DNA of 64,000 nt from Basidiobolus meristosporus CBS 931.73 (Eukaryota > Basidiobolomycota > Basidiobolomycetes > Basidiobolales > Basidiobolaceae): assembly GCA_002104905.1 (NCBI GenBank), contig MCFE01000101.1, forward strand, positions 108,276 to 172,275, given 5' to 3'. Made by a program: the position numbers and the translations under genes. Shown piece after piece: positions 22,637 through 37,100 of this stretch (positions are counted from its first letter, which is position 1; each line of letters opens with the position of its first letter). The notes under the pieces were generated by a model. It saw nothing but the letters and a program-made list of their open reading frames with translations, was not told the DNA's origin and did not search any database.

Positions 22637-23388
22637 GAAACGAACGATGGCAGCGATGCTTCCCCTCGCGAGGTTTCTAGCAGTTGTGGTGTTGATGGTT
22701 GGTATTTCAAGCAGGTTTTCTATCTTATTGAACTGTTGACTAAACACTGTCGCGGATAACTTCAGAGCCATCATGTCAACCTATGTCTCATGAACCAAAT
22801 GCTCTATTCCACCCACCCAGCTCCCCAACTTCCGGCAAGCGCTGCAGCCAGGGGGTATGGAGTGAGGAGGATAGCATGCGGGCTGACAAAAGAGCTAGAT
22901 TCTGTGTCTAACGCTGGTTTCCTTATGACCAATTCATTTTGCATTTCCCACACCAAGTTCACGCATTCTCATTCTCATCCATAACATTCCCATCGGCACC
23001 TTATATAGAAACTTTTTATTCCACTAATCTCAATTTTCAGCGGTTACCTGATGATTTGTATTTCATAGTGTCTGTACAAAAATTCCACAAAAAAGTAAAC
23101 TATTTGTATGATATATTGGTCGCTTTGCTTAGTGTCAGCTGCGGGTAACATGATAAGCTTGGGTGTGAGCAATACTGAGGCAATGGCGGCTCTGTTAATA
23201 TAGTGAAGGTTGAAGGGTTAGATTGTGTATGGTATGTAATCCCGAAGTTGAGCAAAAAAATCCAAAATTTTCTTTCCAAGAGCGAATGGGATTCTCCCTT
23301 TTTTTCGAGGGCACTGATCAGTGGCTGTATTTTAGTTAGTCTTTTGTATCAGAGAGTATCGCTTCTTTCTTTCGAAACTCCTGAAGTA
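22637..23388. other. Upstream region of the alanyl-tRNA synthetase gene
   Basis: Holds no gene I can support. A GTATGT near 23229 and a pyrimidine tract ending TATTTTAG near 23335 could be a 5' UTR intron. The AlaRS frame stays open upstream of its ATG to at least 23203. Confidence 0.4.
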
Positions 23389-26518
<3,130 letters not shown>

Positions 26519-26753
26519 CTTTCTAATATATAATTTTATTCTCCCCTTGTAAGCATTCAATCTTTTCTAATTTTTGACATAACATTGTCTTAATTTTGAA
26601 AGCAAAATAAATAGCTTCTCAATTTACACATTCATGGATATGCACTTCGATGAAGATTAGCATACATTCTTGGTGAAATGGGTTTTATATACTTTGAATC
26701 TACTCTTAGACTATGCTTGGTGCTTGGTTAAACTAGGTAATGCAATTTCATTT

Positions 26754-27300
26754 CTATTTCGAGAGCTTGGCTGCTTCTTCGGCGGCGCGGTTGCGGTGAA
26801 CACGTCTCTTGACAACATATTCAGCCAAGCGTTTTGGGAATAGGTCATCACGCATATGACCAGCTGGGATATTTGTCATCAGAATTACAATCCTATTTGG
26901 GTAATGAACAGACTCGGAGCTAACTTACGTTTAACAGTAACAATGTCGTCTATATCGAAAAAAAGATACAGCTAACATTAGTATGGAGGTTGCGTGGAGC
27001 AGGTCAATATCCTCGTTAAAACCATGGCAGACTCTGCTTACCTTTTTTGCCAAGATTCTTTACATCCGCCAATAGCTTAATCTCGATCCCTTTCTTTTGT
27101 CTCATAACACCTGCACCACGCTAATGCAAACATTTCCGAGGAATGTTTAGCCCAAGTGACAGTCAATGCATGTCTAAGTATCCATCACTTACACGAATCT
27201 CGAGGTTGCAAAGGCCAACACGTGAAGGGGTTGAATAGCCGGTTTTTGAGAGAGTACCGGCTAAGATAGAAACAGCAGAACGAACCTTACTTTGAAACAT
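26754..27300 (-). CDS. MRPL9: Mitochondrial large-subunit ribosomal protein bL9m
   Basis: Four exons on the minus strand: ATG 27300 starts a basic mitochondrial presequence (MFQSKVRSAVSILAGTLSKT), followed by IEIKLLADVKNLGKK, then DDIVTVK and PGHMRDDLFPKRLAEYVVKR. This is the L9 N-terminal signature in which a VKPG-like turn follows two strands, contacting 23S rRNA. The spliced protein is only about 105 residues, so it keeps the N-terminal domain but lacks the long helix and C-terminal domain of bacterial L9, as in some yeast homologues. Introns are small, with GTGTAAGT, GTAAGC and GTAAGT donors. Divergent from frataxin across about 256 bp. Confidence 0.85.
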
Positions 27301-27556
27301 GGTCAAGAAACTAGGAAAAGTAAAGCAAAAAGGAGCGGGCGAAGTTCTCAAGTGACTTTCACCAAATTCCGACCCAGAAAAGACAATTTTTTCAGAGTCC
27401 ACATAAAAATCCATGGGGGATCACCATGATATCTCATGAGAATATCCGGATCCATTGCTCATCATGAAATATTATTTGGTGATCATGTCCATCTCTGAGG
27501 AAACCATAACTAGCTAGGGCATGAGTGAGTTCTTTTGAAACCGCTTGTTGAATACG

Positions 27557-28219
27557 ATGCTAGCAGCTTTTAGAAACTCTTTGAAAACCCCAACTCTGAG
27601 AAACGGATTGACCCGATATAGAGCTTACAACAGGGCGTTTTTCAACTCTGCATGGAATCCCTACAAAGCCAGGTAACAGTTAAACAACACACGTCTTGGA
27701 CTACGGCCAGTAATTCATTTATTTCCTTTTTACTTCCCAGCGAAATAGACGTCAACGAATTCCACACTCATTCTAACGAAGCCATGGATACTCTTGTTGA
27801 AAATCTAGAGGACTTGGGTGATACCGTGGATTATTCTGGCTTTGACGTTGAATATTCGGTAAGTCCTTGCCAGCAGGTATACTCTTGGTTATTATCAGAA
27901 AATTAACACGAGACTGATGGAAACGCTTCCATTTGTCAGAGCGGCGTTTTGACTTTGAAGCTTGGTGAAGCTGGAACTTATGTCATCAACAAACAACCCC
28001 CGAATAAGCAAATCTGGTTATCGTCACCGAAAAGGTACTGTCGTCTCTTCATTATCCGTGATATCAGATATTCACCAAGTACCTTCTAGTGGTCCGAAGC
28101 GATTTGACTATGATGTCGATGCAGGCAAATGGTTCTACCAGAGAGATGATAATACGTTGGATGAGTTGCTTAACCGCGAGCTAAGCGAAATCTTCCAGCG
28201 CGAACTAAAGGTTCTTTAA
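27557..28219 (+). CDS. FXN: Frataxin, mitochondrial
   Basis: Frataxin (Yfh1) stimulates the cysteine desulfurase complex in mitochondrial Fe-S cluster assembly. ATG 27557 gives an Arg/Asn-rich presequence ([20 protein letters not shown]). Four exons join in frame to about 152 residues. The acidic first helix ([20 protein letters not shown]) provides iron- and Isu-binding acidic residues; the beta sheet holds the signature [17 protein letters not shown] and SGPKRFDYD, then [18 protein letters not shown]. Introns have GTAACA, GTAAGT and GTACTG donors. Complete. Confidence 0.95.
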
Positions 28220-28639
28220 ATCATGAGCCTTGGCTTTATTTCATACCTTTTTGTCGTAAGCAAGCCATCATGTTTAATTAAACCGCAACTCTTTCATGAC
28301 AACATGCTCTTTGCTTGAATCTCATAGATCAGGACAGATGATTGAACGTGGAAAAAGGGAGGCACTGTGCGACTGGACAATTTTCGATGCAATCCATAGT
28401 TTCATTGAATTGATGAGCAACCGCCTCATCTGCGTAGTTAATAAATCTCGTGGCTTGATGGAATAATTTAAAGGGATGATTATTATGGTTAAAGGGTCAA
28501 GGGTGATGATGGGATTTCATCAGAAATTTCGTAGCAGTCTCGTTGGGTAATCACCTAGTTGTAATCCTGTAAATCTTATACCCATTCGTCAACACGAACC
28601 TTTCTCCCATTTGGATTTGGTAATGCTAGTTATCTCCTC
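28220..28639. other. Intergenic region between frataxin and VPS15-A
   Basis: Frataxin terminator and VPS15-A promoter. No gene or repeat recognised. Confidence 0.4.
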
Positions 28640-31600
28640 ATGGGGAATAACTTTTCAAGCACTATACCATCGACTGCTACTGCAGGTATAGATAACTATG
28701 TTGGGGAAATAGGGGATATTCAATACGAAAAGAGGTAATCCTCCTTACATGCTTGGTCCGCATATTCTTTTCCCTGGAACGCATCCATTGTCTTTGGAAA
28801 TGCCCCCAGCGCGAATCTCTGACAATCCCTGTGCTTGTACCCTTCAACTAAGTCTTCCCCTTTCAGCTTAGGGAGTGCTCGGTTTATGAAGACCATCCGG
28901 GGTAGACATAAAGAGGGGCCAGTAGTGGTGAAGATATTTATAAAGCCTTATGTTGGCCTTTCTCTGGATCCGTACATCAATCAACTACGTGGTAAGGCCA
29001 TGTTCCTCTTCACTGGAACTCTTTCATCTTCTGCCGCCACCTTGTCGGCAGGTTCTCTGTTCTACTTCTGGCGACTGATGTTTTGTTCTAGCCGAAAGGG
29101 AGAAGCTGCTCGAGCTTCCCAACGCCTTTCCTTACCAACGTATTTTGGAGACTGAGACTGCGGTCTATCTAATTCGACAATACTTCTTCTCAAACCTTTA
29201 CGACCGCATCAGGTAAGTGTCTTACGAGCCTTCACTTATCCAAAGCCCAGCCTGAACCCTTTTCAGCACCCGACCCTTTTTGGATTTGATCGAGAAAAAG
29301 TGGATTGCGTATCAGTTGCTTCGAACCGTAGCGGACGCACATCGACACGAGGTAGGGTGGTTTGGGTTGGTGAGACCCATCCATGCAAATATTCTAAGCT
29401 TCTATGGCAGATCTTCCACGGTGACATCAAGACGGAGAATGTGTTGGTAACGAGCTGGAACTGGGTGCTACTCTCTGACTATGCGAGTTTCAAGCCAACC
29501 TACCTTCCTGAGGTGAGCCTCTTGCGGATCCACTGGGTTTTCAGCACTCGCTCACACGTATCTTCAGGACAACCCTGCGGATTTTTCTTTCTTTTTCGAC
29601 ACCTCCTCGAGACGTTCTTGCTATCTAGCCCCAGAGCGCTTCTATAACTTCGGGGGCGAAGATGCGATTGCCAACGTAAGTCTTGATATTGATTGGATCT
29701 CTATCGCCATTTTCACTGAACTCTGCCACCTAGCCTGATAATGACCGGGAGTGCGAGGGCTCGCTGACCCCAGCCATGGACGTTTTTGCACTAGGGTAAG
29801 TGGTCGAGCACTCTGGCCATCAGCAGCCCCAACTAAACGCCTTCTTAGATGCGTCATTGCTGAGCTGTTTCTGGAGGGGTCACCAATCTTCTCATTTTCC
29901 CAATTGCTAAGTTACAAGCGAAGCGAGTATGATCCGCTTCCAGAGCTGGAGAGGATAGAGGATCCAGACATACGGGTACTTTGGTTTCGTCTCACCAGAT
30001 TGATCCATGTTGACTAACTGCGGTGCGATTTATCAGAGCCTCATCCAACATATGATCCAACTTGACCCTACGCAGCGATTCACAGCAGAGCGTTATCTTG
30101 CCGAGTGGTAGGGATGCTGTTTCTGATGCGGGGCAGTGCTGGTCGACTAAGCAAGTTTTCTATTCCCTAGGCGAGGCAAGGCATTCCCACAATACTTCTA
30201 TTCCTTTCTACACCAGTACCTTGAAACTGTCCTCGAGTCGCACTCCACAATCATGTCCACCACATCCGATGGCTTTCCCAACGACGCTGACCTACGGATC
30301 GAACGCGTGTACCATGACTTCGATAAAATCGCCTACTTCCTAGGGTTCTATGATGCCCAGGCGAATCAGGAGATGGACCTGGAGCACTTGCCAAGCGGAA
30401 GAGCTAGAGGCAGATACCAAATAAGAAAAGTCAATTCCTTCCTGCCGACAAAGTACAGCATCCCCAATTACGATTCAGCCTCGGTATACTCGGAGAACCT
30501 GGCGTTAGGCCAAGACGACAACGGCGCGGTGATCTTTCTTTCGCTCATCTGCGCGTCCATGCGCAATGCTATGTATCCGTATTCAAAGCTTTATGCGCTG
30601 GACATGCTCTTGGCCATCAGTGAGCACCTGTCAGAGGAAATGAAGTTGGATCGAGTGCTGCCCTATATAGTTAGCTTGCTCGCAGACAACATCAGCCTGG
30701 TCAGAGGTATCGCCATCAGAGCCTTGACCAAACTGCTATCTACCGTAGAGTCCGTCTCCCCAATCAACTCAAAGATCTTCCAGGAATACGTGTTCCCTCA
30801 CCTATCCAAGCTTGTAGACGACAGTGAGGTGTTTGTGCGTGCCACATACGCCGCATGTATACCTTCGCTTGCCGAGACTGCACTTAGGTTTCTGGAGTTA
30901 TCGCAGAGATTCTCCAGTGAAAATGGGCCGCTTGTCGAGGCAGACAGCGAGCTGGAGGACTCCTATGAGCCCACCTATGACCGAGCGCTTCAGGATCTAC
31001 AAATGTTGGTTCAGGAGCAAGTCACCATGCTGTTGATCGATGTAGAGAGCTCTGTCAATCGAGCATTACTGACGGGAATGACCAAACTATGCATATTCTT
31101 TGGCAGACAGAAAACGAACGACTTCCTACTGTCGCATATGATCACCTACCTGAACGAGCCGGACAGCTCGCTTAGGAGCGGGTTCTTTGAGGCAGTTGTG
31201 GGTGTTTGCAAATTCTTGGGAAGCAGATGTCTAGAGGAGTACATCCTGCCGTTGATGATACAAGCGTTGACCGATCCCGAAGAGTATGTGATTGTCAATG
31301 TGTTGAATTCGATCAGCTCTCTCGCCGAGGAGGGGCTTCTTGGGAAAGAGAAAACTCGAGAAATAGTAAGCGCTTTGATGCCGCTGATATACCATCCCAA
31401 CGTCTGGGTCAGGTACGGAGTGATACGAGTCATCGTGTCTGGCAGCAATGCGATGGCTATCACAGACGTGTGGTGCTTCATCTATCCGATTATTCAACCT
31501 TACCTGAAGGCTGATATTCTGGACTTCACTGAGGAAGAGTTGATCGAATCAGTGAGGCCTGCGATCGCTAGGGAGGTTTTTGACGAGGTGCTGCTATGGG

Positions 31601-34103
31601 CGAATGAGTCGTCTGGCTTCCTGAAGCTCAAGAACCTTGCCGTTGACGGGGGCGACTCGGAGGATGGGATAGTTCGATTGTCCATTGGGCTTGACGATAC
31701 CGACAAATCCCACTTCGCCAAGTTGCTAAATCTGAACATAGACATGGAGGACTTGCGCAAACTGGTGATGATGAGAGCGTATCTCTCTAAGCTTTCTCGT
31801 GTGAAGCAAAGTGCTAGGGCAAAGTCGACGGAGAATCTAAGGTCCGCTGCTGCCGACGGAAGCGACACCATACTGCTGAAGAATCTGGGGGTTACGCCGA
31901 GAACTGTCTTTCTTTCTTCTCTGCACCCGGAGACTCCTCCATCCAGACCAGAGATTCTTAAGAGACCACCGCGGCCTCATCTCGTACCTGAGGACACCGC
32001 CCGTAAGCTGTCTATTACCCTGACCAACCGGTCTCACCTCATCCCAGATATCCAACTCGCGAGAACCCCAAGCGAGACCAGTCTAGAATCAGCGTTCAAC
32101 TCGAGCAGAGGCGGCCACGAGTACCATCGGCCATTGAGCTCTGCTCCAAGAAATGTCACTCAGCATCGGAAGCATGATCTAAGCAACCTTTACCTGCGAA
32201 ACCAGTCGGAAACCAGCCTCCATTCAGTGTCGATCTTATCCACCTCGATTAGCCGAAGCAACTCCCATAGACTGTCGCTGCCTTCCTCGCCCGCAAGCAA
32301 GGCGATGCCTGCCACCTCAACCACGATCGACAATGCCATAGCCACATTGGAAGTGCCATCTTCTTCATACGAAGAGAACTCCTCGAAGAGTTTGGCCGTT
32401 GAAGCTCGAGCCAATGCCAAGAAATTGGCGCACGAGAGCGACTTCGAGCCGGTTCCGATTACCCCCACGTCAGTTAGCAGTTACACGTGGAGACAGGACG
32501 GGCCTGGCCGGACATTGAAGCCACTGCTGCAAAAGAAATCGCTGGAGGCATTCCCCCGTCCGCTGAGCGAGTTCGGATCGCCAATACCAAGCAAGAGGCT
32601 AACCAGAAATCGGATGGTCTTCCCGCGGGATTGCTCGGGTAGTCGAGCGACAAGGGCCCTCGAAGGAGTCCTGATCTCCAACCTAACCGAGCACAAAGGC
32701 GGAGTCAACCAGATCTCGTTCTCGCCCGATGATCGCTTCTTTGCCACCTGTAGTGATGATGGAAGCATACGGATATGGGACGCCTCCAGGTTCGAGAAAA
32801 ACGCCACGACGAAGTCAAGGGTCACGTATCAGCAGGGTGGGAAGGTCAAGTGTATGGCGTTCATCGAGAACACTTACAGTCTGGCCGCGGGGTCGGACAA
32901 CGGGTCCATCCATATAATCAAAGTGAATTACCAAAACTACGGGAACACCCCGAAATACGGGAAATGTAGGCTGGTCAGGAAGATCCACTTGAAAGGAGAG
33001 TATCCGCTCCATATTGACCACATGGATTTCGAGCAGTCGTCCCTTTTAATCTACGCCACGAACCTGGGGAAGATATACGGATACGACTTGCGACAGGTGC
33101 AAATAGTCTGGGTGCTGCAGAACCCCATCAACTATGGTAAGTACTGGAAAGAATCCTGGTGCCGTTGGATCGATTGACTGAACATGCCCCTACAGGTGTA
33201 ATCACAGCGATGCTTTGTGACCCCAAACGGACCTGGCTGCTGATCGGTACGAACCGAGGGATTCTGACGCTTTGGGACATGAGGTTCCACATCTTACTGC
33301 GAAGCTGGCAACATCCCAGCAAACTGCCGATCCAGCGGCTGAGGATGTTCATGGGACCGATGGGGGTTTCTCGCACCAGCCGTTATGTGTTGATCGTGGC
33401 GGGGAAAAATGAGGTCTCTTTGTGGGACATTGAGAAGTTGGAGTGCAAGGAGGTGTTTATGGTCCGAAGTATGGACGACAAACGATTGATGGGTCCGATG
33501 TTGGAGTCATTCCAGGTGTGTTGAATGTGATGTGTCTGCCATGGATCGCCCCTGAACTAACCCACATACCCGCCAGGCTCAGGAGATTCCAAGTGAGCGC
33601 AATTTCCTCGTCGATCCCGACAATTCTCCCGGTTTCCCAACGCACCACGAGACGTCCATCACGAACGTCATATCTCCGTTCAACTGCTCGTGCATTCTTA
33701 CAGCTGGCGCGGGGAAGATCCGCTTTTGGGACATGGAGCACCCGGAAAGCTCGTATATCATCAACGGGCTGCCCGGCGAAAGCCGTCCCAATTTCAGGTA
33801 TTTGCATCTGATTCTTTTTGGCCCACGTCGCGCATGACTAACGAGCTCCCTTGCAGTAAACTGATCCATGATGGGATCACCCTTCACATCGAAACCCCTG
33901 CTCGGACCCGAAAGTCCAGCACGAGTAGCTCGCACTCCCGGACCCGCGTGGCCTCCTTTGGAAACCCGCTAGTCGCTGAAGAGGAAGGGGCCGGTCGAGT
34001 CTCCATGCATATTGACAATATTGCCGACCTGAAAATTGGCACCTATCCATACTTGATGTTGATAAGTGCAGATAGAGATGGTGTAATAAAAGTGTATCGT
34101 TGA
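28640..34103 (+). CDS. VPS15: VPS15 copy A (PI3-kinase regulatory subunit)
   Basis: VPS15/PIK3R4 is the scaffold and kinase-like subunit of the Vps34-Vps30 complexes that make PI3P for endosomes and autophagy. ATG 28640 opens [16 protein letters not shown], an N-myristoylation site as expected. The kinase-like domain has [20 protein letters not shown] (HGD, not HRD) and [13 protein letters not shown] (no DFG), then [20 protein letters not shown]; all standard for VPS15. HEAT repeats follow and then a C-terminal WD40 propeller ([48 protein letters not shown], ending [10 protein letters not shown]). Exon 30171-33136 is 2.97 kb without an intron, while the 5' and 3' parts keep short introns. About 1,550 residues, no disruption seen. 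Confidence 0.93.
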
Positions 34104-34196
34104 AAGAGTGCCGTGCAATGTTTGGAGGAGTAATTTATTCAATAATATTCAAGTAAACGGGGGAGGGGAGGAGGAGGAGGAGGAGGAGATGATGGC
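34104..34196. other. 93-bp spacer between convergent VPS15 copies
   Basis: Separates the two stop codons. Contains TTTATTCAATAATATTC followed by a GGA repeat; both mRNAs must end in or beyond it, so their 3' ends probably overlap. Confidence 0.7.
34159..34188. repeat. GGA microsatellite
   Basis: Purine run GGGGGAGGGG followed by six to seven GAG units, on the plus strand between the VPS15 copies. Confidence 0.9.
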
Positions 34197-37100
34197 TTAG
34201 CGGAATACCTTGATCACCCCTTCCCTGTCGGCGCTGACAATGATGGTGTACGGGACCTCCACGAGCTGGATGTCGTTGATGCAGTCGGTGTGGTTGTTGA
34301 CCAGCATCTGCTGGAGTTGGGACACCGGGTTGCCTATCCGTGGCGCTTTGGACTTGCTGGGGGTACGAGGCGGTGTTTCGATGTGGAAAGTGATCCCGTT
34401 ATGGATCAGTTTACTGTAGTGGGCAGACGTTGGTACGGTCAGAGTGGGGATGTGGTTTGGCTGAGGTCAAGATGGATTACCTGAAGTTTGGCTTGGGCTC
34501 ACCAACATGCAGCCCGCTGACTATGTACGAGCCCTCCGGGTGTTCGATGTCCCAATACCTAATCTTCCCCACCCCGGCGGTCAAGATGTAGTTGGTATTT
34601 GCTGGGGAGATCATCGATCGAATGGAGTTCTCCTGGAATGCCGAGAACCCGTACTGGCCAGGGTTGAGCACATTCTTTAGAAACGATTCCTTACTTGGGA
34701 TATCCTGAGCCTGGGGGGATCGTCGAGAGTTGATCAGTGCATTCTTCAGAGATGCTTGCATAGCGTAGATTACCTTCAATACATCCGACCCAATCTTACT
34801 CGACCTTCTGTCGTCCACCGCGCGTACCATGAACACCTCTTTGCATTCGACCTTCTCAATGTCCCACAGGGAGACCTCGTTGTTCCCTGCAGCGACAAGG
34901 ACATGCCGGCCTCTGCTTGAGGGTCCCATGTATATCACCAGCCGATTGATGGAGGTTTTGCTTGGATGAATCCAAGACTTCAATGAGATGTGAAATCGTA
35001 GATCCCACAAAGTCAAGATCCCCCGATTCGTGCCGACCAATATCCAAGCCCGGTGATGGTCGATCACAAACGAAGTGATGACTCCTGGAATGCAAAGGTG
35101 AGTTCGGGTGTCCTACACGGATCCACATGAAATGGAAATACCGAAGTTGGTTGGGTTTCGGAGGACCCAGACGACCTGAGTTTTGCGCAGATCGAATCCG
35201 TAGATGTTGCCCTTCGTCGTGGCGTACACGAGCAGCGATTCTTGTTCTATTCAGCATGGGTTGGTGGTGAGCTTGGTTTGTTGCAAACGCTTTCGTAAAC
35301 GGAGTAAATCATACCAGTGTTGAAGTGCTCGATTGCCACCACGTGCTCGTCCTTCAATACTATCTTCCTCACCGTCTGGCATTTCCCGTATTTCGGAGCA
35401 GTGTTATTACCTTGGTAATCAACCCTGTTGATGGATTGGTGAGTCAGTACGTTGTGGTGTGCCTCCTATTTGGTGCGGATTTCACCTGAATATATGAATG
35501 GTTCCGTCATCGGATGCAGAGGCGATACTGTAGGTATTCTCAATAAAAGTCATGCACTTTATCTTCCCCTCTGGAGGTGCAATGTCAGTGGTGTCGCTAC
35601 AATGCATGAGCACTTTACCTACCTTGCAGGCTGTATGTGATCCTAGGCTTTGTAGTAGGGTTTTTCTCTAGTCGTAAGCAGTCCCATATCTTCACTGTTC
35701 CATCATCGCTGCATGAGGCAAAGAAGTTGTGGTCGGGTGCGACGCACACCTGATTCACTGACGCTTTGTGGGCTGTGAGGTTAGCAATAAGAGTCCCTGA
35801 GGGGGTGTTAATGCATGGGATCCAGTGGAAGCTCTGGAGGGACATCTACCTTCCAGTTTGCAGTCAAAGATGGTGGAGTTCTCCGCATTCTTGTTGAAGG
35901 CGCGTCGATTCCGCGCGATGATCGCCATTGATAGATGCGGCCCGAGTTCTAATCAGACGGTTACTTGCCATGCTCAACCAACTCTAGAAAATTGCTCTCT
36001 ACCATTCAGCGGCCTTGGAAACGCCTCTAGCGATTTTTTCTCCAGCAGCGGCTTGAGTGTCCGGTCCTTCGGATCTAGTAATCCATCAGATGTCGGGTTT
36101 TTTGAACACTCCTGGTCGTTGCTTGCGCTTACCTTTGGCCCAACCGATCACTGTGCCAGGTGTATTCGGTGCACCTTGACTTTTCACAGAATCCCGATCC
36201 ACTTCGCGCTCTAGTTTGTGCTCATCGAGTACGTGTTCGGAGCTCGGGATGTCAAGCGTAGCTGTCACTACAGTCGCATGGGTACCCGTCGCAGCGGAGC
36301 TCTTGCTGGCTACTGGTGAGGAAGCAACCGATGGTAGATGCGAATTACTTCTTGATATCGGTGTGGACAGGATGGGGATAGAGTTCACACTCGTCTCCGA
36401 GTAATTGCTGAGTTGAAACCCACTGAAATGCCTTTTCTGCGCCTTCGGATGGAGGCTGAGAGACGATGGGCTGCCATCGTGGGTTTCGGTGTTCTTGATT
36501 GGATTATCGCTGGCGGCTTTGGCTAAAGGCACATCGGTGGAAAGGTATGGTCTTTGGGACGAAATTGAAGAACGCCTAAATAATGGACACGACAATGAAT
36601 GTGAAGACCCGTCCGCTCCCCTTATCTATTGGATGTAATTACCTACTCCCACCAGCCTACACGTAATGCGCGTTCAGCGAGTGTAATTAAATCATTGCTA
36701 AAGATTGCGTACATACCTCGGACGTCCCGTTTCTCTTGGTACTCTTCTTATTCGGGTCAGCTCGCTGTTGCTCCTCTTCTGGATATGGCGATGTTAAGAA
36801 CACCGTTCTAGGAGTGATACCTAGATTCTTGAGCATTATGGAGCCGTTCTGCATAATTGAAGGGTCAGGTATAATGGGTTTTGATGAGGGTTTGACTAGG
36901 TCGATGTACCTCAATCTCAGTCCTGTTCTTGAGGTTGGCGGAGACTTTGACTCGTAGATTCTGCTTGGCTCGGGATAACTTCAGCAAGTACTCTCGCATG
37001 AACAGGAGTTTCTCTAGATCCTCCGCTGTCATTCCAAGCTGTTGAAGCTTGGACAGGTTGGATCGGTCGCTGCGAGCGAATCTACATGTCAGCTCGAATA

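Noticed and set aside
23203-23388. Using the upstream GTG as the AlaRS start
   Set aside because: GTG is not a usual start in fungi; ATG 23389 matches the conserved N-terminus. Kept only as a finding about a possible extension.
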